Positions 8,312-18,250 of a DNA stretch of 64,000 bases are shown piece by piece. The position numbers and the translations under genes are program-made. Location: the NCBI RefSeq assembly GCF_004138485.1, contig NZ_RYEV01000005.1, forward strand, positions 124,001 through 188,000. Reading direction: 5' to 3'. The notes beneath the pieces were generated by a model. It saw only the letters and a list, made by a program, of their open reading frames with translations. It was not told where the DNA came from and did not search any database. The stretch is from Peristeroidobacter soli (GTDB lineage: Bacteria; Pseudomonadota; Gammaproteobacteria; Steroidobacterales; Steroidobacteraceae). How positions within the stretch are numbered: the first letter of the stretch is position 1; each line of letters begins with the position of its first letter.

Positions 8312-9667
8312 GTGAAGAACATCGTCCTCGCAGCCGCCGTCGCGACTGCACTGTCCTCGGTGCCGATGGGCGCTTTCGCCGCGAGCCCGAATAACGACGT
8401 CGCGCAGATTCGTGAGCAGCTCGAAGGGCTCATGAAACGCGTCGACAAGCTCGAGCAGGAGAACACCGAGCTCAAGCAGGAAAACGAAAGTCTCAAGGCC
8501 TCGGATGAGAAGCTGCAGGCGAACGACGAGTACTTGAAGAGCGAAGCGCGTGGCCTGCGTAAGGAAAGCGCGCAGCAGGCGGTCGAAGTGGCCAAGACCA
8601 AGGGCACCGATTGGGCCGGCAAGGTCACGGTCACTGGCGACATGCGTTACCGCTACGAGTACATCAGCGACGATACCTTGAGCTCGCCCACCGGTGTACC
8701 GACCGCCGATCGTTATCGCGACCGCATTCGCGCCCGTCTGGCCGTCACCGCGAAGGCGACCGACAACCTCACCGTCGGCATCGGCATGACGACCACCGAG
8801 AACAGCGATCCGCGCTCGGGCAACCAGAGCCTGACCGGCGTGTTCAGCAAGAAGGCGTTCGATCTGGATCTGGCGTACTTCGATTGGAAGTTCGCCCGCT
8901 GGGGCAATCTGATCGGCGGCAAGATGAAGCAGCCGTTCGTCAAGCCCGGCCAGAGCCTGTTCTGGGACAACGACATCACGCCGGAAGGCCTGGCGCTGGG
9001 TTTCCAGAGCGGCATGTTCTTCGGTACCGCGTACAACTACTGGCTCACCGAAATTTCGGGCGCCGAGAACACGCGCACCGCGGACACGATGCTGCACGGT
9101 GCGCAGTTCGGTGTGCGCATGCCGATGGGCGCGAGCAGCCTGATGCTCGAAGCTCATTATTATGATCTGAGCGCGGCTGTGGGTCGTGCGCCGTTCTATA
9201 ACAACAGCGCGAACAACAACACCGTCACCGGTGCTGCGCCGGGCGTGCTGGTGTATGACTACGAAGTCATCAGTCTCGGTGCCGAGTTCAGCACCATGTT
9301 CGGCGCGCTGCCGTTCACGGTGTGGGCGGAAGCCGCTGAGAACCAGGACCCGTCGGACGAGAATCGCGCCTGGGGCGCCGGCTTCCTGTTCGGCAAGGCG
9401 TCGAACAACAAGACTTGGGAAGCGGGCGTCGCCTACCAGAAGGTCGAGAAGGATGCGCTGTTCGCGCAGCTGATCGACTCGGACTTCGCCGGCGGCTTCT
9501 CCGACAACGAAGGCTTCGTGTTCCGCGGCGCCTATACGCCGGTCAAGAACTGGACGCTCAACGCGACCTACTTCTTGAACAAGCGTAACGCCGAGGTGGC
9601 CAACGGCGCCCTTCAGACGGACGTCGATTACGATCGTCTGCAGCTCGATTTCAACGTCAAGTTCTGA
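8312..9667 (+). CDS. Outer-membrane porin, putative phosphate-starvation porin
   Basis: A 451-residue exported beta-barrel protein. GTG at 8312 is chosen because GGAG (8299-8302) is correctly spaced and the N-terminus VKNIVLAAAVATALSSV...GAFA then forms a signal peptide; an ATG at 8288 would add eight residues. A heptad-rich coiled coil (about residues 30-75, rich in Glu/Lys/Leu) precedes the barrel, as in OprO/OprP-type and other trimeric porins. Alternating aromatic beta strands fill the rest and the protein ends in Phe (FNVKF), the BamA recognition signal. The tandem Pho boxes upstream and phoU downstream suggest uptake of phosphate, polyphosphate or another anion; the substrate is inferred, not seen. 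Confidence 0.85.
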   Translation: MKNIVLAAAVATALSSVPMGAFAASPNNDVAQIREQLEGLMKRVDKLEQENTELKQENESLKASDEKLQANDEYLKSEARGLRKESAQQAVEVAKTKGTDWAGKVTVTGDMRYRYEYISDDTLSSPTGVPTADRYRDRIRARLAVTAKATDNLTVGIGMTTTENSDPRSGNQSLTGVFSKKAFDLDLAYFDWKFARWGNLIGGKMKQPFVKPGQSLFWDNDITPEGLALGFQSGMFFGTAYNYWLTEISGAENTRTADTMLHGAQFGVRMPMGASSLMLEAHYYDLSAAVGRAPFYNNSANNNTVTGAAPGVLVYDYEVISLGAEFSTMFGALPFTVWAEAAENQDPSDENRAWGAGFLFGKASNNKTWEAGVAYQKVEKDALFAQLIDSDFAGGFSDNEGFVFRGAYTPVKNWTLNATYFLNKRNAEVANGALQTDVDYDRLQLDFNVKF

Positions 9668-9681
9668 TTTGACAGCTGCCT

Positions 9682-9726
9682 GAAACGGGGCGGGGGGCGT
9701 GCGTCGCTCTCCGCCCTTTCCTTTTT
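9682..9726 (+). terminator. Rho-independent terminator after the porin
   Basis: GGGGCGG (9687-9693) can pair with CCGCCC (9711-9716), extended by GAAA/TTTC, and T-rich sequence (TTTCCTTTTT) follows. It lies 15-59 bp past the porin stop and would partly insulate phoU. Confidence 0.6.
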
Positions 9727-9769
9727 GTAGTCTGCGGGTTATACAGCCAACGATCTCAAAGGTGATGTC

Positions 9770-10516
9770 ATGGAAAAGTCCGATCTCTCTCATCACATCC
9801 TGAGTCGCTACAACGACGATCTGGAGCGTGTGCGTACCAACGTGCTGCAGATGGGCGGCTTCGTCGAGGAGCAGCTCAAGCAGGCGGTCACGGCGCTGGT
9901 CCAGGGCGACAGCCGCCTGGGCGAGCAGGTGGCGCGCGGCGATCAGAAAGTGAACGCCATGGAAGTGGCCATCGACGACGATTGCAGCCGCATTCTCGCA
10001 ACCCGCGCCCCCGCGGCGTCCGACCTGCGCCTGATCGTCGCGGTCATCAAGACCATCACCGACCTGGAGCGCATCGGCGACGAAGCTGAAAAAATCGGCT
10101 ACATCGGCTCGCGCCTGGCGGCGGTGGAGCGGCCGGCGGACCGGTATCGCGAAATCAAGCACCTCGGCCGTCTGGTCGCCGACATGGTGCATGAAGCGCT
10201 CGACGCGTTCGCGCGCCTGGATCCGGAAGGCGCCGTGGCCATCGCGAAAAAGGATCGCCTGGTGGATGAGGAGTTCGACGCCATCCAGCGCCAGTGCATC
10301 ACGTTCATGATGGAAGACCCGCGCACCATTCGCCGGGCGCTGGACGTGCTGTGGGTGGCGCGCGCGCTCGAGCGCATCGGCGACCACGCCAAGAACGTTT
10401 GCGAATACGTGGTCTACATGGTTCACGGCAAGGACATTCGCCACCTCTCCATGGAAGACGTCGAAAAGCATCTGCAGTCGCGCGCGCAGCGGCCGCAGGA
10501 CCCGCTGCCCCGCTAA
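9770..10516 (+). CDS. phoU: Phosphate signalling protein PhoU (first copy)
   Basis: A 248-residue, all-helical PhoU protein made of two similar three-helix bundles, each with the acidic metal-cluster motif (TDLERIGDEAEKI near residue 100 and ALERIGDHAKNVCEYVVYMV near 210). PhoU connects the Pst transporter to PhoR and represses the Pho regulon in high phosphate. AAGGTG supports the ATG at 9770. This copy resembles the E. coli protein in its HHILSRYNDDLERVRTNVLQMGG N-terminus, divided here as HHILSRYNDD then LERVRTNVLQ, and stands apart from the pst operon. A second paralogue lies at 16373. Confidence 0.94.
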   Translation: MEKSDLSHHILSRYNDDLERVRTNVLQMGGFVEEQLKQAVTALVQGDSRLGEQVARGDQKVNAMEVAIDDDCSRILATRAPAASDLRLIVAVIKTITDLERIGDEAEKIGYIGSRLAAVERPADRYREIKHLGRLVADMVHEALDAFARLDPEGAVAIAKKDRLVDEEFDAIQRQCITFMMEDPRTIRRALDVLWVARALERIGDHAKNVCEYVVYMVHGKDIRHLSMEDVEKHLQSRAQRPQDPLPR

Positions 10517-10519
10517 TTC

Positions 10520-12220
<1,701 letters not shown>

Positions 12221-12343
12221 TTATATCCAGGGTTGCCCCGGCTCGCAAGGGGTGTCGCTAAGTTGTTACGCCAGCAGCGAATAATTGCCCGGCGCAGGCG
12301 CGTGTTACGCCTTCATGACGAGGGCTCCCACGAAGCTCGGAAC

Positions 12344-12361
12344 CTGTAATACGACTGTCAT
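12344..12361 (+). promoter_or_regulatory. Pho box upstream of pstS
   Basis: CTGTAATACGACTGTCAT is close to the consensus, with half-sites at 12344 and 12355 (11-bp spacing). It lies 76 bp upstream of the pstS start, a normal position for PhoB activation. Confidence 0.85.
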
Positions 12362-12436
12362 CGAACGCCGTCACACTCGCCGCCAGCTAGCTAACCAGTC
12401 CCTGCAATCCTCACTCCAATAACGAGGTTCAAGTCA

Positions 12437-13441
12437 ATGAAGTTGTGGCACAAGTTGGGCGCGTCGGTGCTCCTGACGAGCTTCGCGGCCGTGGCCGCGC
12501 CGCAGTTCGCACACGCGCAGAGCGTCATCAAGATCGACGGCTCCAGCACCGTGTTCCCGATCGCCGAGGCGGTCGCCGAAGAATTCCAGATCAGCAAGAA
12601 GGGCAAGGTCCGCGTCACCGTCGGCATCGCCGGCACGGGTGGCGGCTTCAAGCGCTTCTGCCGTGGCGAGACCGACATCTCCAACGCCTCGCGCCCCATC
12701 CTGAAGGAAGAGATGGAAGTCTGCGCGGCTGCCGGCATCAAGTACATGGAACTGCCCGTGGCGTTCGACGCGCTGACCGTCGTGGTCAATCCGCAGAACA
12801 CCTGGGTCAAGACGCTCACGCCGGCCGACCTGAAGAAGATGTGGGAGCCGAGCGCGCAGGGTCGCGTGACCAAGTGGAATCAAGTGCGTTCCGACTGGCC
12901 GGCTCAGCCGCTGATGCTGTTCGGCCCTGGCGCCGATTCCGGCACGTTCGACTACTTCACCGAGGCCGTGAACGGCAAGGCGAAGGCCAGCCGCGGCGAC
13001 TACACCGCGAGCGAAGACGACAACGTGCTCGTGCAGGGCGTCGAGAACAACAAGAACGCCATCGGCTACTTCGGTTATGCGTACTACATCGCGCACAAGG
13101 ACAAGATGCGCGCGGTGCCGATCGTGAACCCGAAGGGCAAGGAAGTGGGTCCGAGCGTCGAGGCCGTGATCGACGGCAGCTACAACCCGCTGTCGCGTCC
13201 GCTCTTCATCTACGTGCGTGACACGGCCGCTGCCCGCGCCGAAGTGCAGGAGTTCATCAAGTTCTACCTGACCGATGGCGCCAAGCTGGCTCAGGAAGTG
13301 GGCTATGTGCCGCTGCCGGCCAGCGCCTACCAGCTGACCTTGAAGCACTTCGCCGATAAGAAGCTGGGCACCGTGTTTGGCGGCGTGCCGGAAGTCGGCG
13401 TGACCATCGACGCGCTGCTGGCCCGCGAAGGCAAGCTCTAA
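12437..13441 (+). CDS. pstS: Phosphate ABC transporter substrate-binding protein PstS
   Basis: The periplasmic high-affinity phosphate receptor of the PstSCAB transporter, 334 residues. A signal peptide (MKLWHKLGASVLLTSFAAVA...AHA, cut before Gln28) precedes the mature start VIKIDGSSTVFPI. The phosphate-binding elements are GSST, the TGGGFKRFC loop and GADSGTFDYF. It is of the compact PstS/SphX type rather than the E. coli type. It is preceded by a Pho box at 12344 and followed by a perfect 12-bp hairpin, so pstS is likely expressed above the downstream permease genes. Confidence 0.95.
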   Translation: MKLWHKLGASVLLTSFAAVAAPQFAHAQSVIKIDGSSTVFPIAEAVAEEFQISKKGKVRVTVGIAGTGGGFKRFCRGETDISNASRPILKEEMEVCAAAGIKYMELPVAFDALTVVVNPQNTWVKTLTPADLKKMWEPSAQGRVTKWNQVRSDWPAQPLMLFGPGADSGTFDYFTEAVNGKAKASRGDYTASEDDNVLVQGVENNKNAIGYFGYAYYIAHKDKMRAVPIVNPKGKEVGPSVEAVIDGSYNPLSRPLFIYVRDTAAARAEVQEFIKFYLTDGAKLAQEVGYVPLPASAYQLTLKHFADKKLGTVFGGVPEVGVTIDALLAREGKL

Positions 13442-13455
13442 TAAGCAGCTCGGCG

Positions 13456-13487
13456 GGCGGGACTCCCCCTCAACCGGGAGTCCCGCC
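13456..13487 (+). terminator. pstS-pstC intergenic hairpin (attenuator or mRNA-stabilising)
   Basis: A perfect 12-bp stem, GGCGGGACTCCC (13456-13467) with GGGAGTCCCGCC (13476-13487), encloses an 8-nt loop. No T-run follows, so it is more likely a 3' stabilising hairpin or partial terminator. Such structures commonly keep binding-protein mRNA in excess over permease mRNA. Confidence 0.75.
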
Positions 13488-13574
13488 CCGACTGACACAA
13501 CATCTGGGATCGCGGCGTCCATGACACTACAATGGACGCCCTTTCGCGACAGGGTCGCGAAGTAGCGGGTATTT

Positions 13575-14510
13575 ATGGCTTCCACGGCAGCGACCACAAA
13601 GTCCAGCGATCTGGTTTTGCGCAGCGGATTGCGCTATCGCAAGATCCGGGACCGCATCATCGAAACGTTCCTGCTCGCGGCCGGTCTGGTCGCGGTGTTC
13701 ACGACCATTGCCATCGTCGTGATCCTGTTGACGGAATCCTCGGCGTTCTTCGAACACGTCTCGCTGAAGGACTTCCTCACCGACACCATGTGGACGCCGC
13801 TGTTCGCGGACGCGCACTACGGCATTCTGCCGCTGGTCGCGGGCACGCTGACCACCACCATGGTGGCGCTGATCGTGGCGGTGCCGGTGGGCACCATCAT
13901 TGCGATTTATCTGAGCGAGTTCGCGTCGCACCGGCTGCGCGAAACTGTCAAACCCATTCTCGAATTGCTGGGCGCGGTGCCGACCGTGGTGTACGGCTAC
14001 TTCGCGCTGACGGCGGTCACGCCGTTGTTACAACTCATCTTCCCCGAGCTGCCCGGCTTCAACATGCTGAGCGCCGGTCTGGTGATCGGTCTGATGATCG
14101 TGCCTTATGTCGCGTCGGTCAGCGAAGACGCGATGCGTTCGGTGCCGCGTTACATGCGCGAAGGCTCGTATGCGATGGGCGCGACGCGCCTGCAGACGGC
14201 GCTGCGCGTCGTGGTGCCGGGTGCGTTCTCCGGTCTCGCGGCCGCTTTCATCCTCGGTATCTCGCGCGCCGTCGGTGAGACGATGGTGGTCGCGATCGCC
14301 GCCGGTATGCAGCCGAACTTCACTTTCGATCCGCGCGAACAGGCGGCGACCATCACCGCGTACATCGTGCAAGTCAGCTTGGGCGATCTGCCTCACGGCA
14401 GTATCGGATATCAAAGTATTTTCGCTGCCGGCTTGGTGCTGATGCTGATCACGCTGATCTTCAACGTGATCGGCTTCTCGCTGACTCGTAAGTTCCGCGA
14501 GGCGTACTAA
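13575..14510 (+). CDS. pstC: Phosphate ABC transporter permease PstC
   Basis: One of the two inner-membrane channel subunits of PstSCAB, 311 residues, with about six membrane segments. The first is at about residues 31-52 (IIETFLLAAGLVAVFTTIAI). The permease EAA-type loop is visible as EGSYAMGATRLQTALRVVVPGAFSG, shown here only by its core AMGATRLQTALRVVVP. GAVPTVVYGYFAL is a PstC family motif. The start at 13575 lies 65 bp after a possible alternative upstream region with no better start. Its TAA overlaps the pstA ATG (TAATG), indicating translational coupling. Confidence 0.95.
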   Translation: MASTAATTKSSDLVLRSGLRYRKIRDRIIETFLLAAGLVAVFTTIAIVVILLTESSAFFEHVSLKDFLTDTMWTPLFADAHYGILPLVAGTLTTTMVALIVAVPVGTIIAIYLSEFASHRLRETVKPILELLGAVPTVVYGYFALTAVTPLLQLIFPELPGFNMLSAGLVIGLMIVPYVASVSEDAMRSVPRYMREGSYAMGATRLQTALRVVVPGAFSGLAAAFILGISRAVGETMVVAIAAGMQPNFTFDPREQAATITAYIVQVSLGDLPHGSIGYQSIFAAGLVLMLITLIFNVIGFSLTRKFREAY

Positions 14511-15457
14511 TGGCCACTCTTCCCAATGCCGTTCCGGACTATCTGAACCCGGACTCGATCCGCACCGGTCTGACGCGGCGAAAGCTGCTCGATCAGGTGT
14601 TCGTGATCGTCGGCCTGGTGCTGATGTTCGCCTGTCTGGGCATCCTGGCCATCCTGTTCATGAACCTGGTGCTGGACGGTTCGGAGCGTTTCGGTTGGGA
14701 CTTCTTCACCAACTTCCCGTCACGTCGCGCCGAACGGGCGGGCATTCTCGGGGCCTGGGTCGGCACCTCGCTGATCATGCTGGTAACCGCGTTCTGCGCG
14801 GTGCCGGTCGGTGTGGCCGCGGCGATCTACCTCGAAGAATACGCGCCGAAGAACTGGTTCACGGCGGTCATCGAAATCAATGTCACAAACCTGGCCGGCG
14901 TGCCGTCCATCGTCTACGGCCTGCTGGCACTGGGCTTGTTCGTGTATCAGTTCGGCCTGGGGCAGAGCATCGCCGCCGCCGGCTTGACACTCGCGCTGCT
15001 GATTCTGCCCATCGTCATCGTCGCCACGCGTGAGTCGATCCGCGCCGTGCCCAAGTCGATTCGCGAAGCGGCGTACGGTCTGGGCGCCACGCGCTGGGAA
15101 GTGACGAAGGATCACGTGCTGCCGTATTCCACGGGCGGCATTCTGACCGGCATGATCCTCGGCCTGTCGCGCGCCATCGGCGAGACGGCGCCCATCATCA
15201 CCATCGGCGCGCTGAGCTTCATCGCGTTCCTGCCGTCCTCGCCGATCACCAGCGAATTTCCGTTCATCTCATTCAAGTGGTTGAACGATCCATTCACCGC
15301 GATGCCTATCCAGATGTTCAACTGGGTGTCGCGTCCCGACCAGGCGTTCCAGGCGAACGCGGCGGCGGCCGGCGCCATCCTGCTCGGCATGACCTTGCTC
15401 ATGAACGCGGTGGCGATCTGGATTCGCTATCGCTTCCGTAAAAAGATCAATTGGTGA
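14510..15457 (+). CDS. pstA: Phosphate ABC transporter permease PstA
   Basis: The second channel subunit of the phosphate ABC importer, 315 residues with six predicted membrane spans. The family motifs GVPSIVYGLLALGLFV and REAAYGLGATRWEVTKDHVL (EAA loop contacting PstB) are present. It starts at 14510 within the stop codon of pstC and ends 3 bp before pstB, so the operon is tightly packed. Confidence 0.95.
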   Translation: MATLPNAVPDYLNPDSIRTGLTRRKLLDQVFVIVGLVLMFACLGILAILFMNLVLDGSERFGWDFFTNFPSRRAERAGILGAWVGTSLIMLVTAFCAVPVGVAAAIYLEEYAPKNWFTAVIEINVTNLAGVPSIVYGLLALGLFVYQFGLGQSIAAAGLTLALLILPIVIVATRESIRAVPKSIREAAYGLGATRWEVTKDHVLPYSTGGILTGMILGLSRAIGETAPIITIGALSFIAFLPSSPITSEFPFISFKWLNDPFTAMPIQMFNWVSRPDQAFQANAAAAGAILLGMTLLMNAVAIWIRYRFRKKINW

Positions 15458-15460
15458 CCT

Positions 15461-16366
15461 ATGATCGAGACCACGAGCACACGGGGCACCCCGGAGAGCA
15501 TTTTGCGTAACGAAGAATCTGCACGCCCGGGGCAGCCGCCGGCGGGAGCTGCCGCGCCTCGATTGAACATCGCCGTGGACGATACTCGTCAGACGAAAGC
15601 GATCACCAGCGTCAAGGCGCAGGTGGACAATGTGAACTTCTACTACGGCCAGAACCGTGCGCTGAAGAACCTGTCGATCCCGATCGCGGACAAGCAGGTC
15701 ACGGCGTTGATCGGTCCGTCGGGCTGCGGCAAGAGCACGTTCCTGCGTTGTTTCAACCGCATGCACGACCTGCAGCCGGACACGCGTTACGAAGGCAGCA
15801 TCACGCTGCATCCGGACAACATCAACCTGATCGGTCCGGGCATCGACCCGATCGAAGTGCGCATGCGCATCGGCATGGTGTTCCAGAAGCCGAACCCGTT
15901 CCCCAAGACCATTTTCGAAAACGTCGCCTATGGCTTGCGCCTGCGCGGCGTGCGCAATCGCGCCACGCTTGCCGAGGAAGTGGAGAAGGCGCTGCGCGGC
16001 GCGGCGTTGTGGGATGAAGTGAAGGATCGTTTGCAGGACTCGGCGCTGGCATTGTCCGGCGGTCAGATGCAGCGTTTGTGTATCGCCCGCGCATTGGCGA
16101 CCACGCCGGAAATTCTGTTGTTCGACGAGCCGACTTCGGCGCTCGATCCGATCGCCACGGCGAAGATCGAAGAGCTGATCTCGACGCTGCGCGACCAGGT
16201 CACGGTGCTGATCGTGACTCACAACATGCAACAGGCCGCGCGCGTCTCCGATTACACCGCCTTCATGTATCTGGGTGAGCTGATCGAGTTCGACGAGGCC
16301 GCCAAGATCTTCACGAACCCGAGCAAGAAGGCGACCGAAGACTACATCACCGGCCGTTATGGCTGA
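15461..16366 (+). CDS. pstB: Phosphate ABC transporter ATP-binding protein PstB
   Basis: The cytoplasmic ATPase of PstSCAB (EC 7.3.2.1), 301 residues. Walker A is GPSGCGKST at residues 85-93, the Q-loop is in [12 protein letters not shown], the signature is [15 protein letters not shown], Walker B is [13 protein letters not shown] and the switch His is in VTHNMQQA. An N-terminal extension of about 50 residues, rich in Ala, Pro and Thr, precedes the usual start of the family (VDNVNFYYG). The ATG at 15461 is the only start near pstA; a later start would leave a gap of more than 100 bp, so the extension may be real. Confidence 0.95.
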   Translation: MIETTSTRGTPESILRNEESARPGQPPAGAAAPRLNIAVDDTRQTKAITSVKAQVDNVNFYYGQNRALKNLSIPIADKQVTALIGPSGCGKSTFLRCFNRMHDLQPDTRYEGSITLHPDNINLIGPGIDPIEVRMRIGMVFQKPNPFPKTIFENVAYGLRLRGVRNRATLAEEVEKALRGAALWDEVKDRLQDSALALSGGQMQRLCIARALATTPEILLFDEPTSALDPIATAKIEELISTLRDQVTVLIVTHNMQQAARVSDYTAFMYLGELIEFDEAAKIFTNPSKKATEDYITGRYG

Positions 16367-16372
16367 CCGACG

Positions 16373-17104
16373 ATGAACATGGGCGGGTCCGATCCGGTGG
16401 AAGGCCATACCGCCAAGGCATTCGATGCCGCGCTCTCCGACCTGCGCCTGCAGATCGTGAGCATGGGCGGGCTGGTCATCGATCAGGTGTCCTCCGCGGT
16501 ACGCGCGCTGCTCGATGGCGACGCTGGCCTCGCGGAGCTGGTGCGGTCCCGGGAGGCGCGCATCAACGAAATGGAGCGCTCCGTCGATCGCGAGGCATTT
16601 CGCCTGATCGCGCTTCATCAGCCCGTGGCTGGCGATCTGCGCATGGTCAAGGCCGCTTCACGCATCATCGTCGAGCTGGAGCGCGCCGGCGATGAAGCCA
16701 AAAAGATCGCGAAGTTCGCGGCCCGCGTGGCCACCGGTGAACCGCAAGGTCCGGTGCTCGCCGTCGCCCGTTTTCTGCGGCACATGGCGGAGCTCACCAC
16801 CAGCATGCTCCGCGACGCGGTTCGCTCGCTGGACGAATCGAATGAGGAGATGGCGCGCGCAGTACGCGCTCGCGATTCCGAGCTCGACGACGAATTCGCC
16901 GCCGCGCTTCGCCAGATCATGACGCTGGCCATGCAGGACGCACGCTTCCTCGGTGCTACCATCGATACCGTGTTCGCGCTCAAGGGATTGGAACGCATCG
17001 GCGATCACGCCAAGAACATCGCCGAGCAGGTGCTGTTCGTCTCCAGCGGCGAGGACGTGCGGCATAAGAAGAAAACGGTGGAAGCTGGGACGCCGGAGAA
17101 GTAG
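16373..17104 (+). CDS. phoU: Phosphate signalling protein PhoU (second copy)
   Basis: A second 243-residue PhoU-family protein, 6 bp after pstB and therefore the operon-encoded copy. It has the paired three-helix bundles with IVELERAGDEAKKIAKF near residue 108 and LKGLERIGDHAKNIAEQVLF near 205. It differs from the 9770 copy in its N-terminus (GHTAKAFDAALSDLRLQIV) and is clearly diverged rather than a recent duplicate. It is expected to couple transporter state to PhoR. Division of labour between the two copies cannot be read from sequence. Confidence 0.93.
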   Translation: MNMGGSDPVEGHTAKAFDAALSDLRLQIVSMGGLVIDQVSSAVRALLDGDAGLAELVRSREARINEMERSVDREAFRLIALHQPVAGDLRMVKAASRIIVELERAGDEAKKIAKFAARVATGEPQGPVLAVARFLRHMAELTTSMLRDAVRSLDESNEEMARAVRARDSELDDEFAAALRQIMTLAMQDARFLGATIDTVFALKGLERIGDHAKNIAEQVLFVSSGEDVRHKKKTVEAGTPEK

Positions 17105-17538
17105 GCTCGCCCCCATCGTGATTCCGGGACTGTCCGTGTCAGTCCGCTTGATGTGCTCCTCGCTGGCATGCGCGGGGATGGGCCCATTCCAATCGATCTC
17201 TCTACCTGCTTGACGCTGCAACGGATTGTGGCGTGGGTTCCAGCTACACCTTCCTGATCAACTGATCCACCTTAAATGTGACGTCGCACCCGACGGCGCA
17301 GCGGACGAGGCAGCACCTCCGAGGGGCGATGGGATATGAGGAGCGACACGCATACCTGCTGCACGATCGCAGCACCATCTTCTCGGCCGAGTTGGATGAG
17401 TCATCCAGCGTCTGGGTAGGTCGTCCCTGAGCACCCACGCAAGCCCACCACACAACCCTGTGCGTGTTCGCTGAATTTCTAGCCGATGGCCCAGTTAATT
17501 GATGTTAGACGGCGAGAATCGGCTGCCACGATGAGCGC
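17105..17538. other. Gene-free interval with one CRISPR-repeat-like sequence
   Basis: This 434-bp stretch between phoU2 and the toxin-antitoxin pair holds no credible coding frame, tRNA or strong hairpin terminator. The short open frames in it have no recognisable product. The only notable element is the sequence at 17153-17185, listed separately. It marks the switch from the Pho region to accessory genes. Confidence 0.6.
17153..17185 (+). repeat. Solitary type I-E CRISPR repeat-like sequence (relic?)
   Basis: The sequence starts GTGCTCCTCGC and ends ATGCGCGGGGATGGGCCC. If the four bases TGGC between these parts are removed, it has the length (29 nt) and shape of a type I-E repeat, with GTGNTCCCCGC and GCGGGGATG arms and one C-to-T change. 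No second copy occurs 61 bp either side and no cas gene is in the window. It could be chance or a decayed array end. Confidence 0.28.
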
Positions 17539-17949
17539 ATGGGAAAAAGTGCTTTATCGAGGGGTGGCGGTGGCTCGGTTGACGACTATAACCCATTGGG
17601 TTATGGTTTGTCGCCGCAAACGGTTGTTGAGACGCCGCTGTTCATTCGTCGTGCCGAGAAACTCCTGAGTCAGGAGGAGCACGATCTATTAATCACTGAG
17701 TTGGCCACGCAGCCATTGGCCGGTGATGAAATCGTGGGCACCGGCGGGGTCCGGAAAGTCAGATTCGCGGCGAAGGGGAAAGGTAAGTCCGGCGGTGTTC
17801 GCGTGATCTATTACTTCTATGATCGTGAGATGCCGATCTACGCGTTACTGATTTATGGCAAGAACGAGCGGGCTGACTTGACGCCCGATCAGCGAAAGTC
17901 GGTTGCGTCATTCGCCGCGGCAATCAAGAGTGCGAGAAAACATAAATGA
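17539..17949 (+). CDS. RelE/HigB-type toxin of a type II toxin-antitoxin system
   Basis: Predicted mRNA interferase of the RelE/HigB-2 superfamily. From the ATG at 17539 the product is 136 residues. The conserved part begins at about residue 28 (TVVETPLFIRRAEKLL) and includes GTGGVRKVRFAAKGKGKSGG and RVIYYFYDREMPIYALLIYGKNE. Family members are usually about 110 residues, so an in-frame TTG at 17608 (113 residues) is an attractive alternative start. A perfect palindrome at 17588-17604 lies between these two starts. Its stop overlaps the antitoxin start (ATGA), as usual for toxin-first HigBA pairs. Such toxins cleave translated mRNA when the antitoxin is lost. Confidence 0.82.
   Translation: MGKSALSRGGGGSVDDYNPLGYGLSPQTVVETPLFIRRAEKLLSQEEHDLLITELATQPLAGDEIVGTGGVRKVRFAAKGKGKSGGVRVIYYFYDREMPIYALLIYGKNERADLTPDQRKSVASFAAAIKSARKHK
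17579..17607 (+). promoter_or_regulatory. Promoter-like motif with palindromic operator of the toxin-antitoxin locus
   Basis: TTGACG (17579-17584), a 17-bp spacer and TATGGT (17602-17607) resemble a sigma-70 promoter. A perfect 8-1-8 inverted repeat, ATAACCCA-T-TGGGTTAT (17588-17604), fills the spacer and touches the -10. It is the expected kind of binding site for the HTH antitoxin. If this promoter is the real one, transcription begins near 17614 and the toxin start must lie further downstream than annotated, so the two predictions conflict. Confidence 0.5.
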
Positions 17950-18242
17950 GCAAGCTGGGTGATGAACTGGTTCAGTCCATGGCGCAGGCGCTGGCACATG
18001 CTCAGGGCAAGCGCACTCGTAGCCGGGTGACCAAGGGCGGGATTCGCCCCGAGGAGATTCAGAAGGCTCGCAAGGTACTCGGACTTTCGCAGGATCAGTT
18101 TGCAGATGCTTTTGGCGTCAGTGCCTCGACGCTGCGCAAATGGGAGCAGGGGCAGCGTGTTCCTACCGGCGCGGCGAGGACGTTACTAAAAATCATCGAG
18201 CGCGAGCCCAAAGCAGTAGTAAGGGCGTTGCGAGTCGCTTGA
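17946..18242 (+). CDS. HTH antitoxin, HigA/NadS-like
   Basis: A 98-residue antitoxin with a C-terminal XRE-type helix-turn-helix (ARKVLGLSQDQFADAFGVSASTLRKWEQGQRVP, core LSQDQFADAFGVSASTLRKW at about residues 45-64). The basic N-terminus should wrap the toxin. It overlaps the toxin gene by 4 bp, so the two are translationally coupled. It likely represses its own operon through the palindrome at 17588. Confidence 0.88.
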   Translation: MSKLGDELVQSMAQALAHAQGKRTRSRVTKGGIRPEEIQKARKVLGLSQDQFADAFGVSASTLRKWEQGQRVPTGAARTLLKIIEREPKAVVRALRVA

Positions 18243-18250
18243 GCGGAAGA

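Noticed and set aside
8312-9667. Identification of the porin as OprP/OprO
   Set aside because: Context suggests phosphate, but the visible sequence does not allow a confident match to that family, so no symbol is given.
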